A stretch of DNA of 47,147 nucleotides from Oscillospiraceae bacterium (GCA_009781695.1 WQVH01000010.1:1-47147), one strand, 5' to 3'. Positions 27,462 to 36,249 are shown, numbered from the stretch's first letter. The notes: generated by a model not told the origin, from the sequence alone. Translations and numbers: made by a program.

Positions 27462-28709
27462 TTGAGAGTTCTTGTCGTTGGCGGCGGCGGGCGTGAGCAC
27501 GCTATTTGTCTTGCATTGAGCCAGTCTGCTCATGTACAAAAGTTGTATTGTGCGCCCGGAAATGGCGGTATTTCCAAGGTCGCTGAATGTGTAGATATCA
27601 GCGCAACTGATATTCATAATATGGTCTGTTTTGCTAAAGAAAATGTTGATTTTGTCATGGTTGCACCCGATGATCCGCTTGCGCTTGGAATGGTCGATGC
27701 GCTTGAGGCGGAGGGTGTTCGGGCGTTCGGTCCGCACAAAGCTGCTGCGCAACTTGAGAGCAGCAAGGCCTTTGCTAAGGGTATCATGGACAAGTATGGG
27801 ATTCCAACGGCACAATATAGGGAGTTTTCAGATTTTGATGTGGCCAAAGCTTATATCCATGAAAAAGGCGCTCCTATTGTTGTCAAGGCAGATGGGCTTG
27901 CGTTGGGCAAGGGTGTTGTCGTTGCATCAACCATTGAGGAGGCGGTTGATGCCGCTCATACTATGATGCTTGATAAAAAGTTCGGCGATAGTGGAAATCG
28001 TATAATCATTGAAGAATGCATGACCGGCCCTGAGGTGACTATTTTGGCATTTACCGATGGAAAGACGATTGTCCCCATGCTTTCTTCTCAAGATCATAAA
28101 AAGGCATTTACCGGCGATCTCGGTCCGAACACCGGCGGAATGGGCGCATTTTGTCCCTCACCGCTATATACGCCTGATATTGCCCGTGAATGTATGACTA
28201 AGATATTTCGTCCAACAATAGATGCCATGAACAGCGAGGGCATACCTTTTAAGGGTGTCATTTACTTTGGTCTGATGCTGACTCCCAATGGCCCTAGGGT
28301 CATTGAGTATAACGCAAGATTTGGTGATCCGGAAACACAGGCTATCTTATCCATGCTCAAGACTGATCTTTTTGAAATTTTTGATGCGGTTATTGATGAG
28401 CGTTTAGATCATGTTGATATTTCATGGGCAGATGGGTATGCCTGTTGTGTTGTCATAGCAAGTGGTGGGTATCCTGAAAAATATGAGACAGGGTTTGAGG
28501 TGTCCGGTCTTGATATGATCCCGGATGATATCATCGCTTTTCACGCAGGTACAAGACTTTCGGACGATGTCATCTTGACAAATGGTGGGCGTGTTCTGGG
28601 CATTACTGCAAGGGGTAGTTCTTTAGAGCAGGCCGCAAGACGCGCTTATGATGGTGTGGACTGTGTGCGTTTTAAAGATGCTTATTTCAGAACAGATATA
28701 GGAAAATAA
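27462..28709 (+). CDS. purD: Phosphoribosylamine-glycine ligase
   Basis: A 415-residue ATP-grasp enzyme (GAR synthetase). VVGGGGREHAI begins the protein, KADGLALGKGVVVA is the ATP loop, and GFKGVIYFGLMLTPNGP-type and EYNARFGDPETQAIL motifs are present (first one reads PFKGVIYFGLM here). The start is a TTG with GGAGA nine bases upstream. Last gene of the purine cluster; purF, purL, purQ, purS, purC and purB must be elsewhere. Confidence 0.95.
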   Translation: MRVLVVGGGGREHAICLALSQSAHVQKLYCAPGNGGISKVAECVDISATDIHNMVCFAKENVDFVMVAPDDPLALGMVDALEAEGVRAFGPHKAAAQLESSKAFAKGIMDKYGIPTAQYREFSDFDVAKAYIHEKGAPIVVKADGLALGKGVVVASTIEEAVDAAHTMMLDKKFGDSGNRIIIEECMTGPEVTILAFTDGKTIVPMLSSQDHKKAFTGDLGPNTGGMGAFCPSPLYTPDIARECMTKIFRPTIDAMNSEGIPFKGVIYFGLMLTPNGPRVIEYNARFGDPETQAILSMLKTDLFEIFDAVIDERLDHVDISWADGYACCVVIASGGYPEKYETGFEVSGLDMIPDDIIAFHAGTRLSDDVILTNGGRVLGITARGSSLEQAARRAYDGVDCVRFKDAYFRTDIGK

Positions 28710-28721
28710 TGCGTTTCACTC

Positions 28722-28749
28722 TTGATTTTTGTCAATAACATGGTACAAT
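28722..28749 (+). promoter_or_regulatory. Promoter of the ferredoxin gene
   Basis: TTGATT (28722-28727), a 16-base spacer and TACAAT (28744-28749). The start near 28756 is immediately followed by a hairpin, TGTGGACG (28757-28764) with CGTCCGCA (28767-28774). Confidence 0.6.
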
Positions 28750-28821
28750 GCGATAGTGTGGACGTGCGTCCGCATGATCAATTGTCTTAGGACATTAATG
28801 TAAATTTACGGAGGTATGATT

Positions 28822-28989
28822 ATGGCGTACAAAATTAGTGCAGAGTGTGTTTCCTGTGGAGCTTGTGTGAGTGATTGTCCGGTTGATGCTATTGCTCAAG
28901 GTGAATCCGCTTACGAAATCAACGCAGACACTTGCGTAAGTTGCGGTGTGTGTGTGTCTTCTTGCCCTGTCGATGCTATAGGCGAGTAG
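28822..28989 (+). CDS. 2[4Fe-4S] ferredoxin
   Basis: A 55-residue clostridial-type ferredoxin with two C-x2-C-x2-C-x3-C-P clusters (CVSCGACVSDCP and CVSCGVCVSSCP). It is a low-potential electron carrier for fermentative redox enzymes such as pyruvate:ferredoxin oxidoreductase or hydrogenase. GGAGG lies 7 bases before the ATG. It has its own promoter and a strong terminator, so it is monocistronic, as in many clostridia. Confidence 0.95.
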   Translation: MAYKISAECVSCGACVSDCPVDAIAQGESAYEINADTCVSCGVCVSSCPVDAIGE

Positions 28990-28998
28990 TCTCAGTTT

Positions 28999-29043
28999 AA
29001 AACTGCCGTCTTTGAGTACAGTGTACCGGGCGGCAGTTTTTCT
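28999..29043 (+). terminator. Intrinsic terminator after the ferredoxin
   Basis: AAAACTGCCG (28999-29008) pairs with CGGCAGTTTT (29031-29040), followed by a T-run. It starts 10 bases past the ferredoxin stop. Confidence 0.9.
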
Positions 29044-29125
29044 TTGGGGTCTCTGCTAGTCCACAGTTCACCGGGTATCTAAAACACAGGTTGGTGGGTA
29101 GATTTACGAGAAAGCGGGGCTGTTT

Positions 29126-29842
29126 ATGTTAGATTATCTCTGGTCGGATGGGCCGCGTTTGAAACAGCAGTCCGGCGTATTTCGGCTGGGTACCGACTCT
29201 ATTATGCTTGCGCATTTTGTCAGCAGTTCGGATTGTAAAAAAAGATCCGCCGTTGATCTCGGTACGGGGGCGGGGATTCTGCCATTAATTTTAACGTGGA
29301 ATAATCCGACACTTCGGGTTGATGCTATAGATATACAACCTGAGGCTGTACAGCTTGCAAGAGAAAATCTCAATATCAATAGCCTTTCTGAGAAGGTAAA
29401 CATCTTTGAAGGCGATCTGCGCTGTCATCGTGAGTTTTTTGGTGCGGGCGCTTATGATTTTGTAGTTTCTAATCCTCCCTACTATCCGAGCGGCAGCGGA
29501 AAGTTGCCCGAAGATGTAGGCATTATGACTGCCAGATCAGAAGTATTTTGTACGCTTGATGATATATGTAAGGCCGCAGGGTATTTAACGCGTTGGGGCG
29601 GGTCTTTTATGCTCATACACAAGCCCGAACGTCTTGCTGATATCTTCCGATCTATGAATATATATGGATTTGAGCCTAAGAGACTCAGGTTTGTATCGCA
29701 CAAAAGTGATGCACCTCCAAATCTGGTTCTGGTTGAAGGCCGCCGAGGCGGTAAGTCTTCTCTACAGGTTGAAGCGCCGCTTATACTTATGGATGAAGAT
29801 GGCTGTGATACTGATGAGGTTCGGGCTATATACAGGAGATAA
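29126..29842 (+). CDS. tRNA1(Val) (adenine37-N6)-methyltransferase-like protein (TrmN6/YabB)
   Basis: A 238-residue class I SAM-dependent methyltransferase of COG4123. Motif I is AVDLGTGAGILPL, and the N6-adenine signature NPPYY is in VVSNPPYYPSG. The N-terminal QQSGVFRLGTDSIMLAHF segment is characteristic of TrmN6/YabB. Its position directly before rsmI and close to abrB resembles the yabB-yabC-abrB region of Bacillus. It probably methylates a tRNA adenine, but the precise target is inferred. Confidence 0.88.
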   Translation: MLDYLWSDGPRLKQQSGVFRLGTDSIMLAHFVSSSDCKKRSAVDLGTGAGILPLILTWNNPTLRVDAIDIQPEAVQLARENLNINSLSEKVNIFEGDLRCHREFFGAGAYDFVVSNPPYYPSGSGKLPEDVGIMTARSEVFCTLDDICKAAGYLTRWGGSFMLIHKPERLADIFRSMNIYGFEPKRLRFVSHKSDAPPNLVLVEGRRGGKSSLQVEAPLILMDEDGCDTDEVRAIYRR

Positions 29843-29848
29843 AAAATA

Positions 29849-30688
29849 ATGTCAGGAACGCTTTATTTGGTGGCAACACCCATCGGAAATTTAGGAGATA
29901 TTTCTGTTAGAGCTGAGCAAACGCTTGCCACTGTGGATTTTATTGCCGCAGAAGATACGCGTGTCACGCTCAAGCTCCTTGGACATTTGGGTCTCAAAAA
30001 GCCGTTGGTGAGCTATTATGAACATAATCGCCGGGAGAGCGGTGAAAAAATCCTCTCCCGAATTTTGGCAGGTGAACATTGCGCTTTGGTAACAGATGCG
30101 GGGACACCTGCCATAAGCGATCCCGGAGAGGATCTTGTTTGCCTGTGTGCTGCTTCCGGTGTAAAGGTCATCGCTATACCTGGGCCTTGCGCTGCAATTG
30201 CGGCATTGTCTTTATCGGGGCTGATTAAGGGGCGGTTTACTTTTGAAGGGTTTCTATCCACCGCACGTAAGCGTCGTTTCGAGCACTTGTCCGAACTCAA
30301 AAACGAGAAGAGAGCTATGGTCTTTTACGAAGCGCCGCACAAGCTACTTCGGACGCTTCATGACATGCTTGAGGTCTTTGGTAATCGCCGGATCAGTATC
30401 TCAAGAGAGCTTACGAAGATTTATGAGGAAACACTCAGGTTTACTTTTGCGGAGGCCATTGTACATTTTAACGAGCGTTCGCCAAAAGGTGAATTTGTCT
30501 TGGTCATTGAAGGCGCTATGGACAATCCGGAAGATGCGTTTGGCATTGATGATGCTGTATCTATTGCAGAGCAATATATCGCTGGTAAAATGTCCGTAAA
30601 AGATGCCGCAAAAAAGGCCTCCGAAGAGACCGGTATTGCCAAAAATGCAATTTATAACCAATTAATTGCTTCACAACGCACACGCTAA
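29849..30688 (+). CDS. rsmI: 16S rRNA (cytidine1402-2'-O)-methyltransferase
   Basis: A 279-residue SAM-dependent tetrapyrrole-methylase-fold enzyme modifying C1402 in the ribosomal P site. LYLVATPIGNLGD, AAEDTRVT, LVTDAGTPAISDPG and FYEAPHKLLRTL are family motifs. The C-terminal helical part (about 235-279) resembles the usual RsmI tail. It begins 7 bp after the methyltransferase and ends at a perfect palindromic terminator. Confidence 0.95.
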   Translation: MSGTLYLVATPIGNLGDISVRAEQTLATVDFIAAEDTRVTLKLLGHLGLKKPLVSYYEHNRRESGEKILSRILAGEHCALVTDAGTPAISDPGEDLVCLCAASGVKVIAIPGPCAAIAALSLSGLIKGRFTFEGFLSTARKRRFEHLSELKNEKRAMVFYEAPHKLLRTLHDMLEVFGNRRISISRELTKIYEETLRFTFAEAIVHFNERSPKGEFVLVIEGAMDNPEDAFGIDDAVSIAEQYIAGKMSVKDAAKKASEETGIAKNAIYNQLIASQRTR

Positions 30689-30704
30689 AGAAATATGATT
30701 TTAA

Positions 30705-30730
30705 TGGCGGTCACATGTGACCGCCACTTT
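30705..30730. terminator. Bidirectional terminator between rsmI and the AbrB-like gene
   Basis: TGGCGGTCACATGTGACCGCCA is a perfect 22-bp palindrome (30705-30726) followed by CTTTTC on the plus strand and TTAAAAT on the minus strand, placed between convergent genes. Confidence 0.85.
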
Positions 30731-30732
30731 TC

Positions 30733-30948
30733 TTAGATTTCCATTTCTCTTTTGCATATTTCGCAAATATGCTTTTTTCCTTTTCCGACTTGTGGGATAA
30801 ATTTCTTAAGCACAATCGATGAACCTTCAACAAAAATCTCTACAGAATCTCTATCCGATATACTCATAGTACGCCGAAGCTCTATGGGTAATACGATTCT
30901 GCCCAATTCGTCAATTTTTCTGACTATTCCGGTTGATTTGATACTCAT
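30733..30948 (-). CDS. AbrB-family transition-state regulator
   Basis: A 71-residue DNA-binding protein. The N-terminal swapped-hairpin SpoVT/AbrB domain reads STGIVRKIDELGRIVLPIEL and continues with RRTMSISDRDSVEIFV. The short C-terminal tail has two Cys in ICEICKREM. AbrB relatives repress stationary-phase genes. Gene order with rsmI matches Bacillus. The ATG has no strong ribosome binding site that I can mark with certainty. Confidence 0.88.
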   Translation of the reverse strand: MSIKSTGIVRKIDELGRIVLPIELRRTMSISDRDSVEIFVEGSSIVLKKFIPQVGKGKKHICEICKREMEI

Positions 30949-30977
30949 TTAAGCGACCATACCTTTCCAACATACTG

Positions 30978-31643
30978 CTATCTGCGAACTCTTACGACAC
31001 ACCTTGCCTCTGCCCCTCCCACTGTGACGATCAGGTTGGCTGTGCCGGCTCCTGTCATTGTCAACCGTGCCTCAGTTCCTTCCGGATTCAGGGGAACTAC
31101 ATCAAAGACAGCCTCATTATCAGATGTCCAAATAATTTCTTCTTCTATTCCGAGTGGTTCTACCCGAGCGGTAAAGGTCAGCTGGTCTCCCACAGGAGCT
31201 GTGAAGTCGATCATCCTGCTGTTTCGGTGCAAAATCGTCAGTGATCTTACTTCCGGAGGTTCAGGTGGTGTGGGGATTCCCAAGTCATCAGGGTCATCCT
31301 CATATTCATCGGAGGGTGAGGGCAGATTTTCGCCCGGTAAACTGACATTTCCATCTTCCAAGTCGTCTAATATTCCCGAAGGTGGTGTGCTGTCTTCGAT
31401 AGTCCCTCCCGGTAACGCGGCAGTGGCATCATCGATAGGAGTGGTAAATAGCAAGACTCCTGCGGCAACGACTAAGCATCCTAAAATCAGAATGCTGATG
31501 AGCATCTTGCCCTTGGCATTATCGGCACCTTCTGTGTATTTTCCGCGGCCTATACGCCGCGCTCCACAGTATGGACATCTGCTGCGCACACCGGAATACT
31601 TGCGGTCACATCTGGCACATTTTATTTCGTTAACTAAACTCAT
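30978..31643 (-). CDS. Zinc-ribbon membrane protein with extracellular Ig-like domain
   Basis: A 221-residue protein of unknown role. A cytoplasmic zinc ribbon has Cys at 9, 12, 23 and 26 (KCARC ... RCPYCG). One membrane helix follows at about 47-67, then an acidic, Pro-rich linker (about 70-130), and a C-terminal beta domain (about 133-221) resembling Big_2-type Ig-like folds, with IIWTSDNEAVFDV. GAGGGGG precedes the ATG. The layout suits a cell-envelope protein. It is separated from the AbrB gene by 29 bp and could be its operon partner. Confidence 0.75.
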   Translation of the reverse strand: MSLVNEIKCARCDRKYSGVRSRCPYCGARRIGRGKYTEGADNAKGKMLISILILGCLVVAAGVLLFTTPIDDATAALPGGTIEDSTPPSGILDDLEDGNVSLPGENLPSPSDEYEDDPDDLGIPTPPEPPEVRSLTILHRNSRMIDFTAPVGDQLTFTARVEPLGIEEEIIWTSDNEAVFDVVPLNPEGTEARLTMTGAGTANLIVTVGGAEARCVVRVRR

Positions 31644-32162
31644 CAGAAAACCCCCTCACATAAATATATGCATCATTTCAATACATAGGGTATGATACTG
31701 TAAAAAATCCACATTTTCTACGCTTAATAGACCATATCATTACATGCGCTTGTATCGTAATTGTAACGCTCCAAGAAATTTTACAAGAATTTCCAAGATT
31801 TGTCAACTCGCATATTTAAATTTTTTAAAAAGTTGTGATATCAGTGGTTACAGTTCAGTGGATATCTGTAACTATCAGCGCACTGCTTTGCTGTTGCATA
31901 TCATTTTTATACATGTTTTTTGTATATTTAATACAATTTTTCGATGATTTATCATCAATTGTTTGACAGCGCTCACCGTTATATGCTAAATTATCGTAAG
32001 TGCATGTTCACTATTTGTTTACTTTTCTTCTGCATTATTCATTCCCCATGAATAAGGTTAAGATGGCCGGCAAATAGTGGGCAAATTTTTTTGCCGAAAT
32101 AAATATACGGCAATATCGGCTGCACACAAGCAAGATAAAAAAATATATAGGAGGGCGAGTAC
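31644..32162. other. Intergenic region before the SLC13 transporter
   Basis: About 520 bp of AT-rich DNA without a convincing gene. It divides the minus-strand zinc-ribbon gene from the plus-strand transporter. The only strong signal is the promoter candidate at 31963-31992, leaving a leader of about 165 nt. Confidence 0.5.
31963..31992 (+). promoter_or_regulatory. Candidate promoter of the SLC13-type transporter
   Basis: Perfect TTGACA (31963-31968), an 18-base spacer and TAAATT (31987-31992), preceded by AT-rich sequence that could be an UP element. Confidence 0.5.
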
Positions 32163-33698
32163 ATGGCAAATTTACCGATGACCCAAGGAAAGAAAAACAG
32201 AGATATCATGCACATTTTTATCGCGATAATTATAGGTCTGCTGATTGGCATTGTCATTCCGCCGGGTAACGGCATCACCCGAGAGGGGTTAACTGTGCTC
32301 GCAATTTTCGTGCCTACACTTTACCTGTGGATGGCCATAGCACCAACCACATGGGTATCCATCTTGTTCTTGGCAGCATTTGCCATGACCGGTATCAGAA
32401 CACCCGGACAAGTATGGTCACAATCTGTTGGTCATTTCACCTTTACACTGGTCATGATCTTCATGCTTTTTGACAACTGTCTGAGAGAAACAGGCGCTAT
32501 AAAGAGTGTATCGGATTGGTTTATTACAAGGAAGTTTACTCAAGGCAGACCTTATTTGTTCTTATTCATGTTCTATGCATCCAATCTCATTATCGGGCTA
32601 TTTATGCAGAATCTAGCCCTTGCAATCATGTTCGTTGCTTTGACTACCAAGATCTGCGCTTCCATCGGCGTTAAGAGGGGCGATTCGCTTTACACCATTA
32701 TGTTCTTGGGGGTTGTATGGGGTAATGCGGTCAATCATATCGCCTCTCCAATTGCCAAATCTATCCCCAATATAATCATTGGTCTGGTCAATAATACCTT
32801 GGATGTCCACCTATCTTATGCGCAATGGATCATGGTGGGGTTTCCGTTCATGGTCGTTATGTTGGGCGTGACCATGCTCGGTGTCAGAATATTTAACCCC
32901 GATGTCACACCGCTACGCAATTTCGATATTTCCGAATTCAGAAAAGAAAGAAAACCTCTGGGCAAGCGCGGAAAAATCGCTTTGGGCGCTTTGGTCGCAA
33001 TCTTCTTGGTCATTATGATTCCGGAAACTTTATTTGTCATGGGCGTGGAAAATGCCATACTCTCATTTATTATTTCACAGACCATCACGGTGTGGGCGAT
33101 CGTCATGGTTGTCATATTGTGTTTGATTCGTGTTAAGGATGAAGGCAGCGGTGAGGTCAAACCGGTGCTGGACTTCCCTGCTGCAATGAAGGATGTCAAT
33201 GTCGGTGTTTTGCTGTTTATTGCTTGTGTTATCTTTATCGGCGGACCGCTTGGTGCGGGAAGTGCCGGGATTGTCGACTGGATGGGGAATATTTTTGGTC
33301 CTATCGCCGCCGCACTGCCCATGATACTGACATTCGCTCTATTTTGCTTTATCGCACTGCTGCTGACGAATTTCATGGCCAGTACAGTCGTTGCAACCAT
33401 CATGTTCTTTATGGGTGTTGCTGTATTTGTGGGTACCAACATTATCGGAGTAGATGCCTATGGCAATAACATTGTTGAGTTTATCACCTCACCCATGTCC
33501 ATGGCATGGGTCATGATCGGCTCTTTTGCCGGTTGTATCGGTGTTTCAATTCCGGCTTCGACCGCAACAACGGCATTGTATTATGGTCCCCATATTGAAG
33601 TAAGAGACACGTGGAAGTGTAATATCATTTTCCTATTGCTTACTTTAGTCGCAGTTGTTGCAATGACTCCGTTGGCTTATGCGGTGTTTAGCGCCTAA
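32163..33698 (+). CDS. SLC13/DASS-type anion transporter (divergent)
   Basis: A 511-residue polytopic membrane protein of the divalent anion:Na+ symporter superfamily. About 12 membrane segments are seen. The second half has the expected hairpin with TNFMASTVVATIMFF and the late GVSIPASTATTALYYG. In the first half the usual Ser-Asn-Thr Na+/substrate motif is not found at FMQNLALAIMFV, where the family would have it, so the specificity or coupling may differ. GGAGG lies 9 bases before the ATG. Substrate unknown; di- or tricarboxylates are plausible. Confidence 0.8.
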   Translation: MANLPMTQGKKNRDIMHIFIAIIIGLLIGIVIPPGNGITREGLTVLAIFVPTLYLWMAIAPTTWVSILFLAAFAMTGIRTPGQVWSQSVGHFTFTLVMIFMLFDNCLRETGAIKSVSDWFITRKFTQGRPYLFLFMFYASNLIIGLFMQNLALAIMFVALTTKICASIGVKRGDSLYTIMFLGVVWGNAVNHIASPIAKSIPNIIIGLVNNTLDVHLSYAQWIMVGFPFMVVMLGVTMLGVRIFNPDVTPLRNFDISEFRKERKPLGKRGKIALGALVAIFLVIMIPETLFVMGVENAILSFIISQTITVWAIVMVVILCLIRVKDEGSGEVKPVLDFPAAMKDVNVGVLLFIACVIFIGGPLGAGSAGIVDWMGNIFGPIAAALPMILTFALFCFIALLLTNFMASTVVATIMFFMGVAVFVGTNIIGVDAYGNNIVEFITSPMSMAWVMIGSFAGCIGVSIPASTATTALYYGPHIEVRDTWKCNIIFLLLTLVAVVAMTPLAYAVFSA

Positions 33699-33803
33699 GT
33701 TTTAAGGCTGATAGCAGCAGCGTCTATTCAAAGCTGAGGATGTTTGGTGGTCTGTAAAGAGTAAATCTTTGCGATCCTCCCACAATACATTTTATCAAAT
33801 TCT

Positions 33804-33845
33804 CAAAATGCGGACACCACACCGGGGCGCCCGCATTTTGCTTTT
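33804..33845. terminator. Terminator between the two convergent transporters
   Basis: CAAAATGCGG (33804-33813) pairs with CCGCATTTTG (33831-33840), followed by CTTTTATT. On the minus strand the same stem is followed by AGAATTTG, so it is stronger for the plus-strand gene but may serve both. Confidence 0.75.
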
Positions 33846-33856
33846 ATTCTGATCAA

Positions 33857-35146
33857 TTAGATATTCAAGACCAGTGGGAACAGTAGTATCACAAGCACAA
33901 ATGCCATAACATTAAACAAGCCACCGAACTTGACATAGTCTGTAAACCGGTAACCTCCCGCCAGTGTCATTGTGATCGGCGGTGTTGATATGGGCGTTGC
34001 GTAACCAATGTTTGCCGCAACAGCCACCGCAATAACCATCGATCTGATATCATAACCTAGTTCAGCAGCAACTATTGCCGCAATCGGAATGAGCAGTGCA
34101 GCCGTTGCTGTGCTGGACATGAAGTTGGTAAAAATTACTGCAACCAAAGCCAGTATCACACATAATATCCAAGGTGACATGCTGTCTCCAAAGAAGTTGA
34201 TCATACCATATGCAATCATGATCCCGGCTCCGCTATATTCTAAACCGGCCGCAACGCCGAATGAGCAACCGATGATCACAACGGTCGTCCAATTCATTTT
34301 TTGGAAAACCGTCCTTTGAGATATGCAGCCTGTAACCACACAAATCACAGCGCCCACCATAGCCACTATGCCCAAGGTCCACAATTCGGTAATGAATCCA
34401 ACCACACAAAAAACAAGTACACCAATTGAGATGAACATTCTGATAATTTCGGCACGCGTTCTTTTTACCGGTTCGGCCTCGGATTCGTTATGCATTTCAT
34501 GGGTGTAATCTTCTGCCTCCGGAAAATCAAATATCTTCTTTTTCAAACTGTGTCCAAAAGTCAACAAATAAACCGCAAGCAGCGCCACAATCGGCAATCC
34601 GATCAGTGAGAGTTCGAAAAACCCTATCGGGCGTATTCCATTTTCAATGAAGAGGCTCTGTGCAATGAGTTGAGGTGTTGAACCTACGATCGTCAGCCCT
34701 CCGCCGACAACAGAAATCAGTCCGATAATCATGTAGATATCTTTTTTTGTTAATTTTCCATTGGAGTGTGCGATTGATTTTGCTGCGATCGGCATAGTCA
34801 TCGCAACGGTAGCCGTGTTGCTCAAAAAAGCTGAAATTGGAAGTATTACAAGAAACAATGCACCAATAAACTTCCGCTCATTTGTGCCCACCAGAGATAT
34901 AATCGTCTTGCCTACAAGTCCTGCAACACCGGTCTCAAACAGTGCGTCACCGACGATGACCATTCCGACAATGAGAAAAACAATATTGCTTCCGAATCCG
35001 CCCAACGCCGCAGAAAACGGTATCACTCCAAAAATTGCAAGTGCAAGAACTGCCAAAATTGATGTCGTTGCAATAGGGATCACATCAATTATGTACAATA
35101 TCATCATCACTCCGATGATGATCAGCGCTATGGTGCTGGATTCCAA
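33857..35146 (-). CDS. SLC13/DASS-family anion:Na+ symporter
   Basis: A 429-residue membrane protein with two inverted halves. The first half has AFLSNTATVAMTMPIA (SNT motif) and VGGGLTIVGSTPQLIAQ; the second has TNFMSSTATAALLIPIA, matching the two Na+/substrate motifs of this family. ATPISTPPITMTL gives the C-terminal signature. The start is TTG at 35146 with AGGAG nine bases upstream. It lies 13 bp after rsmA on the same strand and may be its operon partner. A carboxylate or sulfate substrate is likely. Confidence 0.85.
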   Translation of the reverse strand: MESSTIALIIIGVMMILYIIDVIPIATTSILAVLALAIFGVIPFSAALGGFGSNIVFLIVGMVIVGDALFETGVAGLVGKTIISLVGTNERKFIGALFLVILPISAFLSNTATVAMTMPIAAKSIAHSNGKLTKKDIYMIIGLISVVGGGLTIVGSTPQLIAQSLFIENGIRPIGFFELSLIGLPIVALLAVYLLTFGHSLKKKIFDFPEAEDYTHEMHNESEAEPVKRTRAEIIRMFISIGVLVFCVVGFITELWTLGIVAMVGAVICVVTGCISQRTVFQKMNWTTVVIIGCSFGVAAGLEYSGAGIMIAYGMINFFGDSMSPWILCVILALVAVIFTNFMSSTATAALLIPIAAIVAAELGYDIRSMVIAVAVAANIGYATPISTPPITMTLAGGYRFTDYVKFGGLFNVMAFVLVILLFPLVLNI

Positions 35147-35159
35147 AAATAACCACTCC

Positions 35160-36005
35160 TTAAGTCAGTTGAAATTGCTTCGAGATTTTGATAAATTCTT
35201 CAATCCCTAGTGTTTCGCCTCTGATTCGCGGATCGAATCCGCAAAACATTATGATATCCATAATATCAGCTTTCGTCATTTTACTGCCAAAAGCAGCATA
35301 GAGTGCATTGACAAGCGTTTTTCTCCGCTGACCAAATGCTGCACGTACAATGCGGAAAAAGTGACCTTCATCTGCTTTGGAAAGCCGTTTTTCAGTTCGT
35401 GTCCTCATAAGCACTACAGACGAATACACTTTAGGCCGCGGGATAAAACACTCCGGGGGTACATCAAACAGTATGGTCGGCTCAGTATGATAGTTAATGA
35501 AAACCGAAAATGCACTGTAGTCAGACGTGCCGGGTAGAGCGCACATGCGTCTGGCTACCTCCCTTTGCACCATCACTGTTACTTGCTCAAACAGGTCAGA
35601 GTCAATAAGCTTGGTGAGTATCGGCGAAGTAATATTATACGGCAAATTTGCGCAAACGCAATATCTAAAATCAACAAATTTATCTTTGAGTAACTGCGAA
35701 ACATCAAGTTTTAGGATATCGCCCGCCACGAATTCAACATTTTCGCAATGTGCGAAAGTGTCTGATAAAATCGGCAGTAGTTTTTCATCCAATTCAACTG
35801 CAACCACTTTTCCTGCAACCGCACTCAGTGGTAAGGTCAGCGCACCTATTCCCGGCCCGATCTCAAGTACCCCGCATGATTGATCAATATTTGAAAGCCT
35901 CACAGTTTTTTCAGGTATGTTTGAATCTGTGAGAAAATTCTGCCCCATCGCTTTAGAAAATTTAAATCCGATGCTGTCTAGCTTTTCTCTTTTGATTGTA
36001 TCCAT
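35160..36005 (-). CDS. rsmA: 16S rRNA (adenine1518/1519-N6)-dimethyltransferase
   Basis: A 281-residue KsgA/RsmA enzyme dimethylating two adjacent adenines near the 3' end of 16S rRNA, a late step in 30S assembly. AMGQNFLTD, LEIGPGIGALT (SAM motif I), VVAVELDEKL and the catalytic NLPYNITSP are present, followed by the C-terminal helical domain with FGQRRKTLVNAL. The frame opens at 36026, but AGGGAG six bases before the ATG at 36005 fixes the start there. Confidence 0.95.
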   Translation of the reverse strand: MDTIKREKLDSIGFKFSKAMGQNFLTDSNIPEKTVRLSNIDQSCGVLEIGPGIGALTLPLSAVAGKVVAVELDEKLLPILSDTFAHCENVEFVAGDILKLDVSQLLKDKFVDFRYCVCANLPYNITSPILTKLIDSDLFEQVTVMVQREVARRMCALPGTSDYSAFSVFINYHTEPTILFDVPPECFIPRPKVYSSVVLMRTRTEKRLSKADEGHFFRIVRAAFGQRRKTLVNALYAAFGSKMTKADIMDIIMFCGFDPRIRGETLGIEEFIKISKQFQLT

Positions 36006-36081
36006 TTTCATCTCCCTATAGGACATACGCTGAGGTCAAGTATAATCTATGACGTGCGTTTATGCAACCAACAATAAGCAA

Positions 36082-36231
36082 GGTAAGCGCTGATGAAGTA
36101 TTTGTGAGGGATTTTTCGACTGTTTTTTGGATTTTGAGGGCGAATACTATCATGTATTTAACTGAAAAATGCGGAAAACAGGTGGGAAAATAACCACAAA
36201 GACAAGGCGTGTGCATTAATCAGCGCTTACC
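36082..36231. mobile_element. 150-bp element with perfect 13-bp terminal inverted repeats
   Basis: GGTAAGCGCTGAT at 36082-36094 is the exact reverse complement of ATCAGCGCTTACC at 36219-36231; the similarity extends three more bases with one mismatch. The interior is AT-rich with weak internal symmetry (TTTGTG, CTGTTTT) and no gene. Size and ends fit a MITE. It lies between rsmA and the promoter of the sphingoid-base-like operon, 18 bases from its -35. No clear target duplication is seen. Confidence 0.65.
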
Positions 36232-36249
36232 AAGGTCTAATAGTTTTTA

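Noticed and set aside
27378-27815. Minus-strand open frame of 145 codons over the purD start
   Set aside because: Antisense to purD, which has unmistakable motifs from its first codons.
31024-31695. Plus-strand open frame of 223 codons
   Set aside because: Antisense shadow of the zinc-ribbon membrane protein, Ser/Pro-rich by frame effect, without a ribosome binding site.
36016-36216. Small minus-strand open frame before rsmA
   Set aside because: It spans the inverted-repeat element at 36082-36231 and overlaps the start of rsmA; no family resemblance.
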